A DNA stretch of 64,000 nt from NCBI GenBank assembly GCA_045110575.1, contig JBGCGF010000015.1:124001-188000 (forward strand), written 5' to 3'. The notes beneath the pieces were generated by a model, which saw nothing but the letters and a program-made list of their open reading frames with translations, searched no databases and was not told the origin of the DNA. Source of the stretch: CALDTK01 sp045110575. GTDB lineage: Bacteria; Bacteroidota; Bacteroidia; Chitinophagales; Saprospiraceae. Position numbers and translations under genes: made by a program. Below are positions 34,638-43,408 of this stretch, one piece after another (positions within the stretch are counted from its first letter, which is position 1; every line of letters begins with the position of its first letter).

Positions 34638-36392
34638 CTACCCCACTCCCTGCACCTCACCTTCCGGTACATCCAACATCGCCATTCTAACGGTACGAAC
34701 ACTTCGCACGCCACCAGAGAACTTGATCTCACTAGCGCGCTTGAGAGGATAACCAGATAAGCGATTGTGGTAGTAGTAAAGCAAGTGAAAATCCTGACTT
34801 TTCAAACGACCACCTGCCATAGATAGAGGCTTCTTGTCATGGTACAGCTGCATATTAGCCATACCGTCCTCTAGTACTACTGCAGGTTCTTGAAGGACTG
34901 CATTGCTAAGTCGAACCAAACCTTTCGACTCCATGTCGACCAATTTCTCTTGTACTTGAGCAATCGTCTTCTTCATTAGATCCAAATCAAAAAGGAAGTC
35001 ATCCTCAACCAAACGTAGAACACCATACAGATCTAAGTCTGGGTGGAACTGCGTCAAGATTCGGAAGGCAACATAAGAGACGACATGGCTCGTCAAAACC
35101 ACATGGTCCCGATGGAAGCGATCGACCACCGCCTCACCGAGTAACTTGGTGTACTCTCGTTCCCGCTGACGATCTGCTTTGATGACGCCATCTCTGACGA
35201 AGTAATCCTTCAGGTCGAGCACATCGCCAGAAGAAGACAAACTTTGACCTTCGTCATTCACGTGATTACCCAATACATCCAAAGGCTGTCCAAGAGAAAT
35301 ATGAATTTCACTTGTTGAACCAAACAGCTGCCACAAGAATTTGAGGAAACGGGTATAACTGAACTGTCTTGAAGGAGCTCCTAGGTATTGCTCCTTTCCT
35401 GTCCGCTTAAGGTGATCTTGAATCAAGAACTTTGCCTCTAACACGAAGTGATAACTAAGCACCAAAGGAACGATAATCACTTTCTTCTTGCTCCCGTCTT
35501 CAAGCATGAGCCGCTGTGCCTCAATGGTTGTACCGAGTAGCCCAAGCTTCACAGATTTCTCAATAGAACCCGAACGGTTCCGAGTTCCACCAGGGTAGAA
35601 AATGGAGTTGACACCTCTATAAATCGCTAAACGACTAAAGCTCTTTAGTACCTCGAGGTACACGGGGTTTTTCTTTCTGCGATCGACGCGGTAAACACCT
35701 AGTCGATTGAAGAAATAAGCGACCCACTTCGCATTCATTAGGTTTAAACCAGCTCCGTATGTACTATGTGGGATGCCTGCAAACCCATCGAGTGCATAAC
35801 CGATCAAGGCACTGTCCAAGTTTGAAAAGTGCGTTGGGCAGATTACAATGTGATGATCTGGAAACAGCTTCCGAACGCGCTCTACTTGACCGCCAATGAT
35901 TAGACGATCGCGGAGTTTCACCTTCGCACGAGCGATGCGACGTAGGTTCTTACCAGCAGCTGCATTTAGCAAACGGTTGAACGCTAAGGTTAGAAATCGC
36001 CTGGCAAACTGAAATGTAGAGATTTTAAAGGATCCTACGACCTCTTCCGAGTATCGATGAATGATCTTTCGTAAAAGGTCCCGACGGTGCTCCGCTTCTT
36101 CAGCATTGTTCTCATCTAGGCCTGCTCGTACAAGCTTTCGCTCTTTGCGACGCCACCATGTAAGCTCATTAGGAGGATCAACCTTCCATTGTTCGTTCTT
36201 GGTTCGAGTCTTTTCAGAATAGATAACCGTCTGAAGAAGGTCAACTAACTCGCCATTATCCTCGACGATTCGCTCGAAACTTGCGTTGTCGAGCTCACGC
36301 ACCACATTCTTGCGATCCTCATGAAATTTGTGGATCGGCCAGTCCCTTAAGTCAGGATACAGGTGTTCGCGTTCAATGGAAGCTTCCTTCAC
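34638..36392 (-). CDS. Glycerol-3-phosphate/acylglycerol-phosphate acyltransferase-like protein
   Basis: A 584-residue protein starting from GTG. The PlsC-fold motif I is THFSNLD (H-X4-D) near residue 187, followed by GAGLNLMN, and motif III is FYPGGTRNRSGS near 260 (equivalent to EGGRSRTG in PlsB). The PlsB-like size and the additional N- and C-terminal domains suggest a glycerol-3-phosphate or related lipid acyltransferase at the inner membrane. Specificity cannot be read. The start codon overlaps the stop of engB by four bases (GTGA). Confidence 0.85.
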   Translation of the reverse strand: MKEASIEREHLYPDLRDWPIHKFHEDRKNVVRELDNASFERIVEDNGELVDLLQTVIYSEKTRTKNEQWKVDPPNELTWWRRKERKLVRAGLDENNAEEAEHRRDLLRKIIHRYSEEVVGSFKISTFQFARRFLTLAFNRLLNAAAGKNLRRIARAKVKLRDRLIIGGQVERVRKLFPDHHIVICPTHFSNLDSALIGYALDGFAGIPHSTYGAGLNLMNAKWVAYFFNRLGVYRVDRRKKNPVYLEVLKSFSRLAIYRGVNSIFYPGGTRNRSGSIEKSVKLGLLGTTIEAQRLMLEDGSKKKVIIVPLVLSYHFVLEAKFLIQDHLKRTGKEQYLGAPSRQFSYTRFLKFLWQLFGSTSEIHISLGQPLDVLGNHVNDEGQSLSSSGDVLDLKDYFVRDGVIKADRQREREYTKLLGEAVVDRFHRDHVVLTSHVVSYVAFRILTQFHPDLDLYGVLRLVEDDFLFDLDLMKKTIAQVQEKLVDMESKGLVRLSNAVLQEPAVVLEDGMANMQLYHDKKPLSMAGGRLKSQDFHLLYYYHNRLSGYPLKRASEIKFSGGVRSVRTVRMAMLDVPEGEVQGVG

Positions 36393-37009
36393 GCAGGGAT
36401 ACTTTTGTTGATGAATTCGAGAAGTTCGTCTCGACCTTGGGTTTTCGTGCTACTCGTCCGAAAGTACGGAGGCGGCTCTTCCCATTCAGCAGAAAGTGTC
36501 TTCAGCGTTTTTTCGAGGATTTTACTCGTCTCGTGCGTTCGTCCTTTGTCCACTTTCGTGAAAACCCATGCCTGGGGAATACCTCGCTCAGCAAGCCATC
36601 TGATCATCTCGTGATCAATAGGTTGTAAGGGCACTTTCGCATCCATTAGAACCAAGGCGCAATAAAGCGATTCTCGGTTACCGAGGTAGGTCCTAATCAT
36701 CGTGAGCAAACTCGCTCGGTGCTTCTTGCTCAACTTCGCATAGCCGTAGCCTGGAAGGTCGACTAAATTCCACTTGTCTTCAACCTCAAAGAAGTTGATG
36801 AGCTGCGTCTTTCCAGGCGTAGAACTGGTCTTAGCTAAGGCTTTACGCCCAGCAACCATATTGATGAGGCTACTCTTTCCAACGTTCGAGCGGCCAATAA
36901 AGGCAAACTCAGGAAGTTTTGGCGGCGGTGCCACGCTAACCTTCGGAAAGCTGCCAGTAAATTTTATGTCCAAGTGATCCACGGGCCCAATATGCGGCAT
37001 CAAAAACAT
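36389..37009 (-). CDS. engB: Ribosome-biogenesis GTPase EngB/YsxC
   Basis: Up to 206 residues; the family-like start may be the TTG giving LDIKFTGSFPKV, 12 codons further in. G motifs are GRSNVGKSS near residue 40, DLPGYGYAKL near 84, and TKVDKGR near 151. EngB assists assembly of the 50S subunit. It is the first gene of a pair with the downstream acyltransferase. Its 5' end overlaps the open frame of the divergent barrel gene, whose own real start is further right. Confidence 0.96.
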   Translation of the reverse strand: MFLMPHIGPVDHLDIKFTGSFPKVSVAPPPKLPEFAFIGRSNVGKSSLINMVAGRKALAKTSSTPGKTQLINFFEVEDKWNLVDLPGYGYAKLSKKHRASLLTMIRTYLGNRESLYCALVLMDAKVPLQPIDHEMIRWLAERGIPQAWVFTKVDKGRTHETSKILEKTLKTLSAEWEEPPPYFRTSSTKTQGRDELLEFINKSIPA

Positions 37010-37087
37010 AGCGACGGCCTATTCCTTGAATTCTGGGATATAAAATGCATTTTTGTGTCTGTTTTGAGACTTAGACAGACAAAACCT

Positions 37088-37849
37088 TTGAAACTAGCAC
37101 TCACTCTCTTACTGGTTTGCACTTGCTTTCTTGTGGCTAATGCCCAAGTGGAGCCTTTCCTCCGTGTAAGTGAAATGACATCTAAGCGTGTGTCTGTAGA
37201 TCTAGAATCGTTTACTGAAAACGATTCCTGGGGGTATGTCGCTGGAAAAAAGAACGCAAAAGGCCTCAAATTTCTATTTGGACTAAAGGCAGGGGCTTCC
37301 ACGGCCAACATTGCAGCAGATGAGGTCGCTTTCGAAAATGCTGGTCGTCAGTTTAAGCTTGCGGTAGACCAAAACGAATTCTCTTATCACATAGGTGTAT
37401 TCGGACAGTTACGCCTTAATCATTGGGCTATTCAGCCAGAGGTGCTTTTCAGGAGCGCAAAGGCAGACTACATGCTTTCCGAATTGATCAGTACGGAATT
37501 CGTGACGTCTATCCGGACAGAAAAGTATGCCTATGTGGACGTTCCTTTGATGATCGCATATCGCATGGGCGCCCTTCGCGTTCAAGCCGGGCCAGTGGCT
37601 AAATTTTACATCGACAGTTCTACTGAACTCATTGGAGTGGCTAACCTCACCCAGTCGCACAAGCAAATAGACTTAGGATATCAAGCAGGTATTGGTTTGG
37701 ACATCTGGCGCCTAGTCGTCGATCTCAAGTATGACCGTGACATCGACCCAGTGGGAGATCACATGCAACTTGCAGGAGAGCCGCTCAATTTCAACTCTAC
37801 CGCAGGAAGGTTCGTCTTTTCTATTGGGTATTCGTTGGTGAGCCCGTAA
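37088..37849 (+). CDS. Predicted outer-membrane beta-barrel (PorT-like fold) protein
   Basis: The frame is open from 36974, but the TTG at 37088 begins a clean signal peptide (MKLALTLLLVCTCFLVANAQ), giving 253 residues. The mature part has alternating strands typical of the small eight-stranded barrels of Bacteroidota: FLFGLKAGASTANIA, IGVFGQLRLNHWAIQPEVLF, YVDVPLMIAYRMGALRVQAGP, LGYQAGIGLDI and a C-terminal FVFSIGYSLV. Members of this fold include PorT; orthology is not claimed. It is divergent from engB. Confidence 0.7.
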   Translation: MKLALTLLLVCTCFLVANAQVEPFLRVSEMTSKRVSVDLESFTENDSWGYVAGKKNAKGLKFLFGLKAGASTANIAADEVAFENAGRQFKLAVDQNEFSYHIGVFGQLRLNHWAIQPEVLFRSAKADYMLSELISTEFVTSIRTEKYAYVDVPLMIAYRMGALRVQAGPVAKFYIDSSTELIGVANLTQSHKQIDLGYQAGIGLDIWRLVVDLKYDRDIDPVGDHMQLAGEPLNFNSTAGRFVFSIGYSLVSP

Positions 37850-37883
37850 CTACATTGTACGCCCTTGTTCTGCTTTGTGCTGC

Positions 37884-37957
37884 TTGTACTGCGAACCACT
37901 GGTTCGCAGTAACAGTAACTGGTAATAACAATAACTCGCAGTAAGTCGCCAGTACAA
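37884..37957 (+). other. Nested inverted repeats between the barrel gene and parB
   Basis: ACTGCGAACC (37888-37897) and GGTTCGCAGT (37901-37910) form a perfect ten-base hairpin with a three-base loop. TTGTACTG (37884-37891) and CAGTACAA (37950-37957) form an outer arm. Between them are short AACAGTAAC/TAATAAC repeats. There is no T-tract. It does not resemble the parS consensus (a TGTTTCACGTGAAACA-like palindrome). Confidence 0.5.
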
Positions 37958-37990
37958 AATGGTACCTTACACCCTCAGCCCGCAAACACT

Positions 37991-38896
37991 ATGGCAAAAA
38001 AGGTAAAAAAACGAGAGCTCGGAAGAGGCATTAAAGCCTTACTTCAAGACTATGACGTAGCTCCAACGCCAAGGCGTACGGAGGTTGTCAAAGAGTTGAA
38101 CGCCGAACCTTTCCGAATCCCAGTAGACGCAATTGAGCCGAATCCTTACCAGCCAAGGGTCGTGTTTGATGAAGACGCACTCGAAGAACTTTCTGCAAGT
38201 ATCAAGGTGTTGGATGTTATCCAACCACTTACCGTTCGTAGAGTATCTGATGGTCGCTACCAGCTTATTAGTGGTGAGCGCCGTCTTCGTGCAAGTCGCA
38301 TGGCTGGACTTCCGGATGTACCTGCCTATGTGCGTACAGCCGACGATCAGGGCATGCTTGAGATGGCCATCGTTGAGAATATTCAACGTGCCGACCTCAA
38401 CCCAATCGAAACTGCAATTGGCTACCAACGACTCATCGATGAGGTAGGATTAACGCATGAAGCGTTGAGCGACCGCATGGGTAAGAAGCGAAGTACGATT
38501 TCCAATGCACTTCGCTTACTTCGTCTACCTCCAGAGTTGCAACAGGCACTTAAGGCAAAACGAATTTCTGCAGGTCACGGCCGTGCACTAGCTGGTTTAG
38601 ATGACATCGCGATGCAACTCGCCATTCTACGTCAAGTAGAGCGCGAAGGCTGGAATGTGCGACAAACAGAGGAGCAGGTAAAGCGAATTACCCAGCCGAA
38701 AGCCAAAACAGCTATCGAGCAGCATGGACCTTCAGGTCTTTCACCTGTGCTTTCTGACATACAGCGACAGCTAGCTGCGCACTATGGCTCAAAAGTTTCT
38801 TTGAAGCGGCAAGCGAATGGCAAGGGTGAGTTCGTTATACAATTCAAGAGTGACGATGAATTCAATCGCATTCTCGAAAAGTTACGCGGCGAATGA
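37991..38896 (+). CDS. parB: Chromosome-partitioning protein ParB
   Basis: A 301-residue ParB/Noc-type protein. It has the N-terminal ELGRGIKALL ParA-interaction segment, the CTP-binding ParB domain (IEPNPYQPR near residue 48, ISGERRLRA near 96, MAIVENIQRADLNP near 123), the helix-turn-helix SDRMGKKRSTISNALRLL near 160, and a C-terminal dimerisation domain. It loads at parS and recruits SMC, encoded at 50.8-54.3 kb. parA, its usual upstream partner, is not present; a barrel gene takes that place. Confidence 0.95.
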   Translation: MAKKVKKRELGRGIKALLQDYDVAPTPRRTEVVKELNAEPFRIPVDAIEPNPYQPRVVFDEDALEELSASIKVLDVIQPLTVRRVSDGRYQLISGERRLRASRMAGLPDVPAYVRTADDQGMLEMAIVENIQRADLNPIETAIGYQRLIDEVGLTHEALSDRMGKKRSTISNALRLLRLPPELQQALKAKRISAGHGRALAGLDDIAMQLAILRQVEREGWNVRQTEEQVKRITQPKAKTAIEQHGPSGLSPVLSDIQRQLAAHYGSKVSLKRQANGKGEFVIQFKSDDEFNRILEKLRGE

Positions 38897-39537
38897 GGTA
38901 TTTCATCCTAGTGTTCTCTTTGATAGTGCTATCGATTTCGGTTTCAGCACAATCAGATACTGGACAATCAGGTAAGGTTGAAGAGGAAGTTCTAAATGTA
39001 TCAGATACCTCTGATGCAGAGGTGTATGTTGATACACTTGGTGTTGGGTTTTGGCGAAAGCTGATCGCGCCTACCTATCCTAATCCAGAACGTGCTGCGG
39101 CGTTGAGTTTCGTGCTGCCCGGGGCAGGCCAGGTGTACAACAAGAAATTCTGGTACATCAAAGTGCCAGTGATCTATGGTGGATATGCTTTCCTAATTCA
39201 GCGAGGAGAGGCAAATAGGGCACTAAAGAATCGCTATTCTGCTGCATATATATCCTCTCTGAATGGTGAAACCCACGAGTTCTCAGGATTCGCGCAAGGG
39301 ACGACTGCAGCGTTAAAAGTGCGTCGAGACCTCTACGACAAGAACTTTCAACTAAGCTACATCGGAGTGGTGATTCTTCACTTCGTCCAAACACTCGAAG
39401 CTTACACAACTGCGCATTTGCTCAAGTTCGACATGGATGAGTCGTTGACGATACATCCCACGTTTATCCCCTCAGACCCAATGGGTTTTGGCGGAAGCAA
39501 ACCAGGAATTACCGTTGGAATTCAGTTAGGACGCTAA
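38893..39537 (+). CDS. DUF5683-domain membrane protein
   Basis: A 214-residue protein that overlaps parB by four bases (ATGA). It has a signal-peptide-like N-terminus ending ISVSAQ and the DUF5683 core (PNPERAAALSFVLPGAGQVYNKKFWYIK near residue 61), followed by a helix and a C-terminal segment. This family is commonly the gene after parB in Bacteroidota; its role is unknown. The gene carries two copies of the dispersed 14-mer (39048 and 39485), read in two different frames (FWRK and FGGS). Confidence 0.88.
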   Translation: MRYFILVFSLIVLSISVSAQSDTGQSGKVEEEVLNVSDTSDAEVYVDTLGVGFWRKLIAPTYPNPERAAALSFVLPGAGQVYNKKFWYIKVPVIYGGYAFLIQRGEANRALKNRYSAAYISSLNGETHEFSGFAQGTTAALKVRRDLYDKNFQLSYIGVVILHFVQTLEAYTTAHLLKFDMDESLTIHPTFIPSDPMGFGGSKPGITVGIQLGR

Positions 39538-39963
39538 TCCTGCGTAGTACATGTGGTAATGCGGTATTCCTACTTCCGTGAAAACTTCACCCTCGATCAC
39601 CCAGCCGCATTTCTCATAGAACGGACGTGCAACTTCACGTGCGTGGCAAAATAATTTAGGTGCTGCTTGAGCAATTGCATATCGTTCGCAATAGGCAACG
39701 AGCTGAGCGCCAAAACCTCTACCACTATAGTCAGGGTGGACAGCCACCTGTCGCATCTGTAGTGAATTGTCCGTGTGCTTTTTAAGCGTACACGTTCCGA
39801 TGATTCCTAGTTCCTCATCGTGTAAACCGATGTGTACTTGATCGTATTCCGTTTCTAGCGGATCGTTATTGATCGAGCGGCCCAGTGGCTTTCGTAAAAC
39901 AAGATCGCGCAAGGCTAACCCGTGCAAATAGTCAGGTGTGCCGAAATCGTAAGGAAGAATCAT
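39526..39963 (-). CDS. GNAT-family N-acetyltransferase
   Basis: A 145-residue protein with the acetyl-CoA-binding motif QMRQVAVHPDYSGRGFGAQLVAYCE near residue 70 (the R/Q-x-x-G-x-G/A pattern) and the terminal FYEKCGWVIEG strand typical of small GNAT enzymes. Substrate unknown. Its ATG overlaps the mvaB stop (ATGA), and its 3' end overlaps the convergent DUF5683 gene by 12 bases. Confidence 0.88.
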   Translation of the reverse strand: MILPYDFGTPDYLHGLALRDLVLRKPLGRSINNDPLETEYDQVHIGLHDEELGIIGTCTLKKHTDNSLQMRQVAVHPDYSGRGFGAQLVAYCERYAIAQAAPKLFCHAREVARPFYEKCGWVIEGEVFTEVGIPHYHMYYAGLAS

Positions 39964-40835
39964 GTGAGTGGAAATACGGAGGAGCTCATTAGGAGCGCCT
40001 TGTTCAGTTCTTCTTGTGAAATCCCGGATGAAGCAACTTCGTCGAGGTATTTGACAATGTTTTCTGTAGGCATATTGCCTGTCAAGTCATCAGCTGCCAT
40101 TGGGCAACCGCCATAACCTTTAAGCGCACCGTCAAAGCGACGACAGCCACTTTCGTACGCGCTGGCCACCTTTTCTCGCCAGGTATCTGGAGTAGTATGC
40201 AGGTGTGCGCCAATCTCAACTTCAGGATACTTTGGTATGAGCTCACTAAAGAGGTAACTGATACTTTCTGGTGTACTGACTCCAATTGTATCGGAGAGCA
40301 TCATGAGGTCTACTCCACGCTCAGCGAGCTTTTCAACCCATTCTGCTACCACGCGGACGTTCCAAGCATCACCGTAAGGGTTCCCAAAGCCCATACTCAG
40401 GTAAACGAGAAGCTTCTTGCCATGATCTTGAGCGACCTTATGGATATCATCCAATCGCTCTAAGCCTTCGGCAATAGTAGCATTCGTGTTACGAATCAAG
40501 AAGGTCTCTGACACACTAAATGGGTATCCGAGGTAATCGACTTGATCGAATGTCACGGCTGACTTAGCACCACGCATGTTAGCGACGATGGTTAGTAGCT
40601 TTGTATTCGTCTGAGATAGATCTAATTGTTCGAGGACTTGCGCTGTATCTGCCATCTGCGGGATGGCTTTGGGGCTCACGAAGCTCCCTACATCGAGCGT
40701 ATCAAAGCCAACCGCTAACAATTGTTGGATGTAGCGAACTTTGACTTCTGTAGGGATAAACTCGTGTATACCTTGCATCGCGTCACGCGGACAGTCGATC
40801 AACTTTATTTGAGCTTCTGGAGGCATTGTCTGCAA
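39960..40835 (-). CDS. mvaB: Hydroxymethylglutaryl-CoA lyase
   Basis: A 291-residue DRE-TIM metallolyase. KLIDCPRDAMQG near residue 11 holds the catalytic Arg-Asp, LSDTIGVSTP near 181 and GAHLHTT near 213 the metal-binding histidines, and GGCPMAADDLTGNMPTE near 243 the active-site cysteine loop. It cleaves HMG-CoA to acetoacetate and acetyl-CoA in leucine degradation. TACATTG lies seven bases before the ATG, a putative -7 box giving a near-leaderless mRNA. Confidence 0.93.
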   Translation of the reverse strand: MQTMPPEAQIKLIDCPRDAMQGIHEFIPTEVKVRYIQQLLAVGFDTLDVGSFVSPKAIPQMADTAQVLEQLDLSQTNTKLLTIVANMRGAKSAVTFDQVDYLGYPFSVSETFLIRNTNATIAEGLERLDDIHKVAQDHGKKLLVYLSMGFGNPYGDAWNVRVVAEWVEKLAERGVDLMMLSDTIGVSTPESISYLFSELIPKYPEVEIGAHLHTTPDTWREKVASAYESGCRRFDGALKGYGGCPMAADDLTGNMPTENIVKYLDEVASSGISQEELNKALLMSSSVFPLT

Positions 40836-40877
40836 TGTAGCAACCGATCGGCAACCTTGTTGGTTAACCTGATAGAA

Positions 40878-41153
40878 ATGAATAAAAGAACACTCTTCCT
40901 CATCCTTGGTTTTGCCCTCTCAGGCACTGGTCTTTACGCACTTATCCTCATGCTGGTAGGCGTGCAGATCAATTTCTTGGTCTGGATGGATGGAGCAGGA
41001 TTGCTTTACGGCTTTCTTGGTCGACTCCTTTTGATCCTATCTGGAGCAGTCTGCATCGTAATGGGCGTCACCAATTGGAAATTTGAGCACGCTGACATTG
41101 AGCAGCACCGTCAAAGCCTGAAGAATACTCCAGGCGATGTCTCGAATAACTAA
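40878..41153 (+). CDS. Small two-helix membrane protein
   Basis: The frame is open from 40722 inside mvaB, but the ATG at 40878 (MNKRTLFLILGFALSG) is chosen because it follows an AT-rich stretch and begins the first helix. The product is 91 residues with two hydrophobic helices (TLFLILGFALSGTGLYALILMLVG and GFLGRLLLILSGAVCIVMGV) and a charged tail. No family recognised. Its stop overlaps that of the convergent yqgE gene. Confidence 0.6.
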   Translation: MNKRTLFLILGFALSGTGLYALILMLVGVQINFLVWMDGAGLLYGFLGRLLLILSGAVCIVMGVTNWKFEHADIEQHRQSLKNTPGDVSNN

Positions 41154-41692
41154 TTGAGGCTTTCCTCGTCCATTTGACTGATAACACCGAAGCTGTTTCC
41201 TAGCCTTCTCATGGCCTTTGGCCAAAGTTGGTCTATAGGTGTATCGAAGATCAGGTCTTCTTTCATTTGGCCAACAACCCAAGTGTTGTCCTTCATCTCA
41301 TCTTCGAGTTGACCCGGAGACCAGCCACTATAGCCTAAGAAGAAACGAACCTCCTGTGGAGTGATCGTTCCTTCTTCTATGCGCATGGTTAGCTCCTCAA
41401 AGTTGCCGCCCCAGTAGATGTCATCAATGACGTGAATGCTGTCGCTTACAAGCGGGTGAGCTCTATGTAGAAAGTGCAAGGTGTCCCGCTGAACGGGCCC
41501 CCCATAATGCATGAGTGCGTCAAATTCAGGGAAATCATTGATCACCTCCGACACTTTATAGTCAAGCGGTTGGTTCAGTACAAAGCCAACACTCCCCTCT
41601 TTATGATGATCTGCAATCGCAATTGCGGACCGTTTAAAGTTGGGATCGTTTAAGTATGGCTCAGCCAATAAGAGGTCACCTGTTTTTACCAT
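41150..41692 (-). CDS. YqgE/AlgH-family protein
   Basis: A 180-residue member of the UPF0301/AlgH family. It begins MVKTGDLLLAEPYLNDPNFKRS and has GSVGFVLNQPL near residue 34, YGGPVQRDTLHFLH near 63 and FLGYSGWSPGQLEDE near 118, all typical. The structure is known but the function is not established. It lies nine bases after fabD, on the same strand. Confidence 0.92.
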   Translation of the reverse strand: MVKTGDLLLAEPYLNDPNFKRSAIAIADHHKEGSVGFVLNQPLDYKVSEVINDFPEFDALMHYGGPVQRDTLHFLHRAHPLVSDSIHVIDDIYWGGNFEELTMRIEEGTITPQEVRFFLGYSGWSPGQLEDEMKDNTWVVGQMKEDLIFDTPIDQLWPKAMRRLGNSFGVISQMDEESLN

Positions 41693-41701
41693 GTTGTAAG
41701 C

Positions 41702-42583
41702 TTACACTAATGCTTCGGTAGCGAGTTCGCGGTCAATCTTGCGGATAAGTCCTCTAAGAACACTACCCTTTCCACCAACCTCTACTAGGCTGGTAACGCC
41801 GTCATTTTTCATCTGCTGTACAGAAGCTGTCCAACGAACGGCTCCGGTTAGTTGCGCGATGAGATTGGTGCGTATTTCATCAACGTTGGTATGCGGCTTG
41901 GCGTCTACGTTCTGATAAACTTTAGCGCGTGGCGTCTGAATATTCGTCTCGTTGATTGCAGCTTCAAGCTCCTCACGAGCAGGCTCCATCAATGGTGAGT
42001 GGAATGCTCCACCAACTGGCAGTTGTAGTGCTCTTCGTGCTCCTGCTTCAGTACAAGCAGCCATGGCGCGTTGCACGGCTTCAATTTCCCCGCTGATAAC
42101 CAGTTGACCTGGACAGTTGTAATTGGCTGGAATAACGATGCCGGCTGTAGCAGCACAAATATCTTCTACCTGTGCGTCCTCTAGGCCTACAATTGCTGCC
42201 ATGGTGCCAGGTGTTGCTTCTCCTGCAGCCTGCATTGCTTCTGCACGGCGATGTACCAGCTTAAGGCCATCTTTAAAGCTTAATGCTCCTGCAGCAGTCA
42301 AAGCACTAAATTCTCCTAGACTATGTCCAGCTACAGCGTCAGGCGCAAAATCGTCACCTGCTAGTATTGCTCGTATTACCGAGTGTACAAAGATTGCCGG
42401 TTGTGTAACGCGTGTTTGGCGCAAATCCTCATCTGAGCCTGTTAGCATGATTTCGCTCAAGGCAAAACCTAGGATATCATCGGCTTCGCTTAAAAGATCA
42501 GCTGCTTTAGGTGAGTGATCAAGTAGCGTTTGAGCCATTCCGGTAAACTGGGCGCCTTGGCCTGGGAATACGTATGCTTTCAA
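41702..42583 (-). CDS. fabD: Malonyl-CoA:ACP transacylase
   Basis: A 293-residue enzyme of normal length. It has the GQGAQFTGM start, the nucleophile elbow GHSLGEFSAL with Ser near residue 92, and the catalytic histidine in GGAFHSPLM near 200. It loads the malonyl group on acyl carrier protein for fatty acid synthesis, the step that would use malonyl-CoA made by MatB. No other fab gene is nearby. Confidence 0.96.
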   Translation of the reverse strand: MKAYVFPGQGAQFTGMAQTLLDHSPKAADLLSEADDILGFALSEIMLTGSDEDLRQTRVTQPAIFVHSVIRAILAGDDFAPDAVAGHSLGEFSALTAAGALSFKDGLKLVHRRAEAMQAAGEATPGTMAAIVGLEDAQVEDICAATAGIVIPANYNCPGQLVISGEIEAVQRAMAACTEAGARRALQLPVGGAFHSPLMEPAREELEAAINETNIQTPRAKVYQNVDAKPHTNVDEIRTNLIAQLTGAVRWTASVQQMKNDGVTSLVEVGGKGSVLRGLIRKIDRELATEALV

Positions 42584-42771
42584 AGGAAAAGAATTTTGAA
42601 TTTTGAATTGGTAATTTTGAATTACGCTAGGGACGTTGATTAGACGCTATTAGAAACGCCTATAGCTCTTCATCCCAATAGTATTCATTTTTGTCGAAGT
42701 AGCTATCTGCAGAGCGAACTTAGAAAATGAGCCGAAGGCGAGCTAGCGTCGTGCAAATTATTAACTACCAA
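42584..42771. repeat. Gap between folE and fabD with the second 31-bp repeat copy
   Basis: Bases 42592-42622 are identical to 4196-4226. At 42758-42776 an approximate reverse-complement piece (ATTAACTACCAATTACC) occurs, so the gap is bounded by degenerate inverted repeat ends. The intervening 140 bp have no credible gene. Confidence 0.7.
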
Positions 42772-43371
42772 TTACCTATGCAGGTCGCTAGAAATCAATT
42801 TTAGAAATTCGGATCGCGTTTGATGCTCTTCGAATTGCCCACTGAATGCGCTTGTGGTGGTGAGGCTCGCTTGCTTTTGAGCTCCACGCATCATCATGCA
42901 CATGTGTCGCGCTTCTATAACGATGGCAGCACCTTGTGGCTTGAGTACTTCTTGGATGGTATCGAGTACTTCACGTGTGAGACGCTCCTGGACTTGTAGT
43001 CGTCTTGCGAAGACATCGATAAGCCTTGGAATTTTACTCAGACCTACAATTTTCCCATTGGGGATGTAGGCTACATGCGCTTGACCGTAGAAAGGAAGCA
43101 TGTGGTGCTCACACAGAGAATAGAACTCTATGTTCTTGACAACGACCATGTCTGAATACTCCTCTGTAAAAAGAGCTGACTTCAGAATAGCGGCCGGATC
43201 TTCATTATACCCTTTGGTAAGGAACTGCATGGCTTTAGCCGAGCGTTCCGGAGTTTTCAAAAGACCTTCTCGCGAAGGATCTTCTCCAAGTAACCGAAGC
43301 GTTTCTTCCGTTAGCTCGGCTATCCGTTTGGTTTTCTCCTCTGAGTATCGTTCTTCGAATTCGTAAGACAC
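42772..43371 (-). CDS. folE: GTP cyclohydrolase I
   Basis: A 199-residue type I enzyme. The zinc-binding residues are in SLCEHHMLPF near residue 87 (Cys, His) and HMCMMMRG near 155 (Cys). GRE-GLLKTPER-like and FARRLQVQERLT blocks are typical. It turns GTP into 7,8-dihydroneopterin triphosphate, precursor of folate and, through QueD, of queuosine. The queD gene lies 37 bp upstream on the same strand, so the two are probably co-transcribed. Confidence 0.97.
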   Translation of the reverse strand: MSYEFEERYSEEKTKRIAELTEETLRLLGEDPSREGLLKTPERSAKAMQFLTKGYNEDPAAILKSALFTEEYSDMVVVKNIEFYSLCEHHMLPFYGQAHVAYIPNGKIVGLSKIPRLIDVFARRLQVQERLTREVLDTIQEVLKPQGAAIVIEARHMCMMMRGAQKQASLTTTSAFSGQFEEHQTRSEFLKLISSDLHR

Positions 43372-43408
43372 GTGTTAGCAGTTTCGTGGGTTCGTAGCAA
43401 GTAACACA

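Noticed and set aside
37884..37957. parS site near parB
   Set aside because: The inverted repeats there do not match the conserved parS palindrome.
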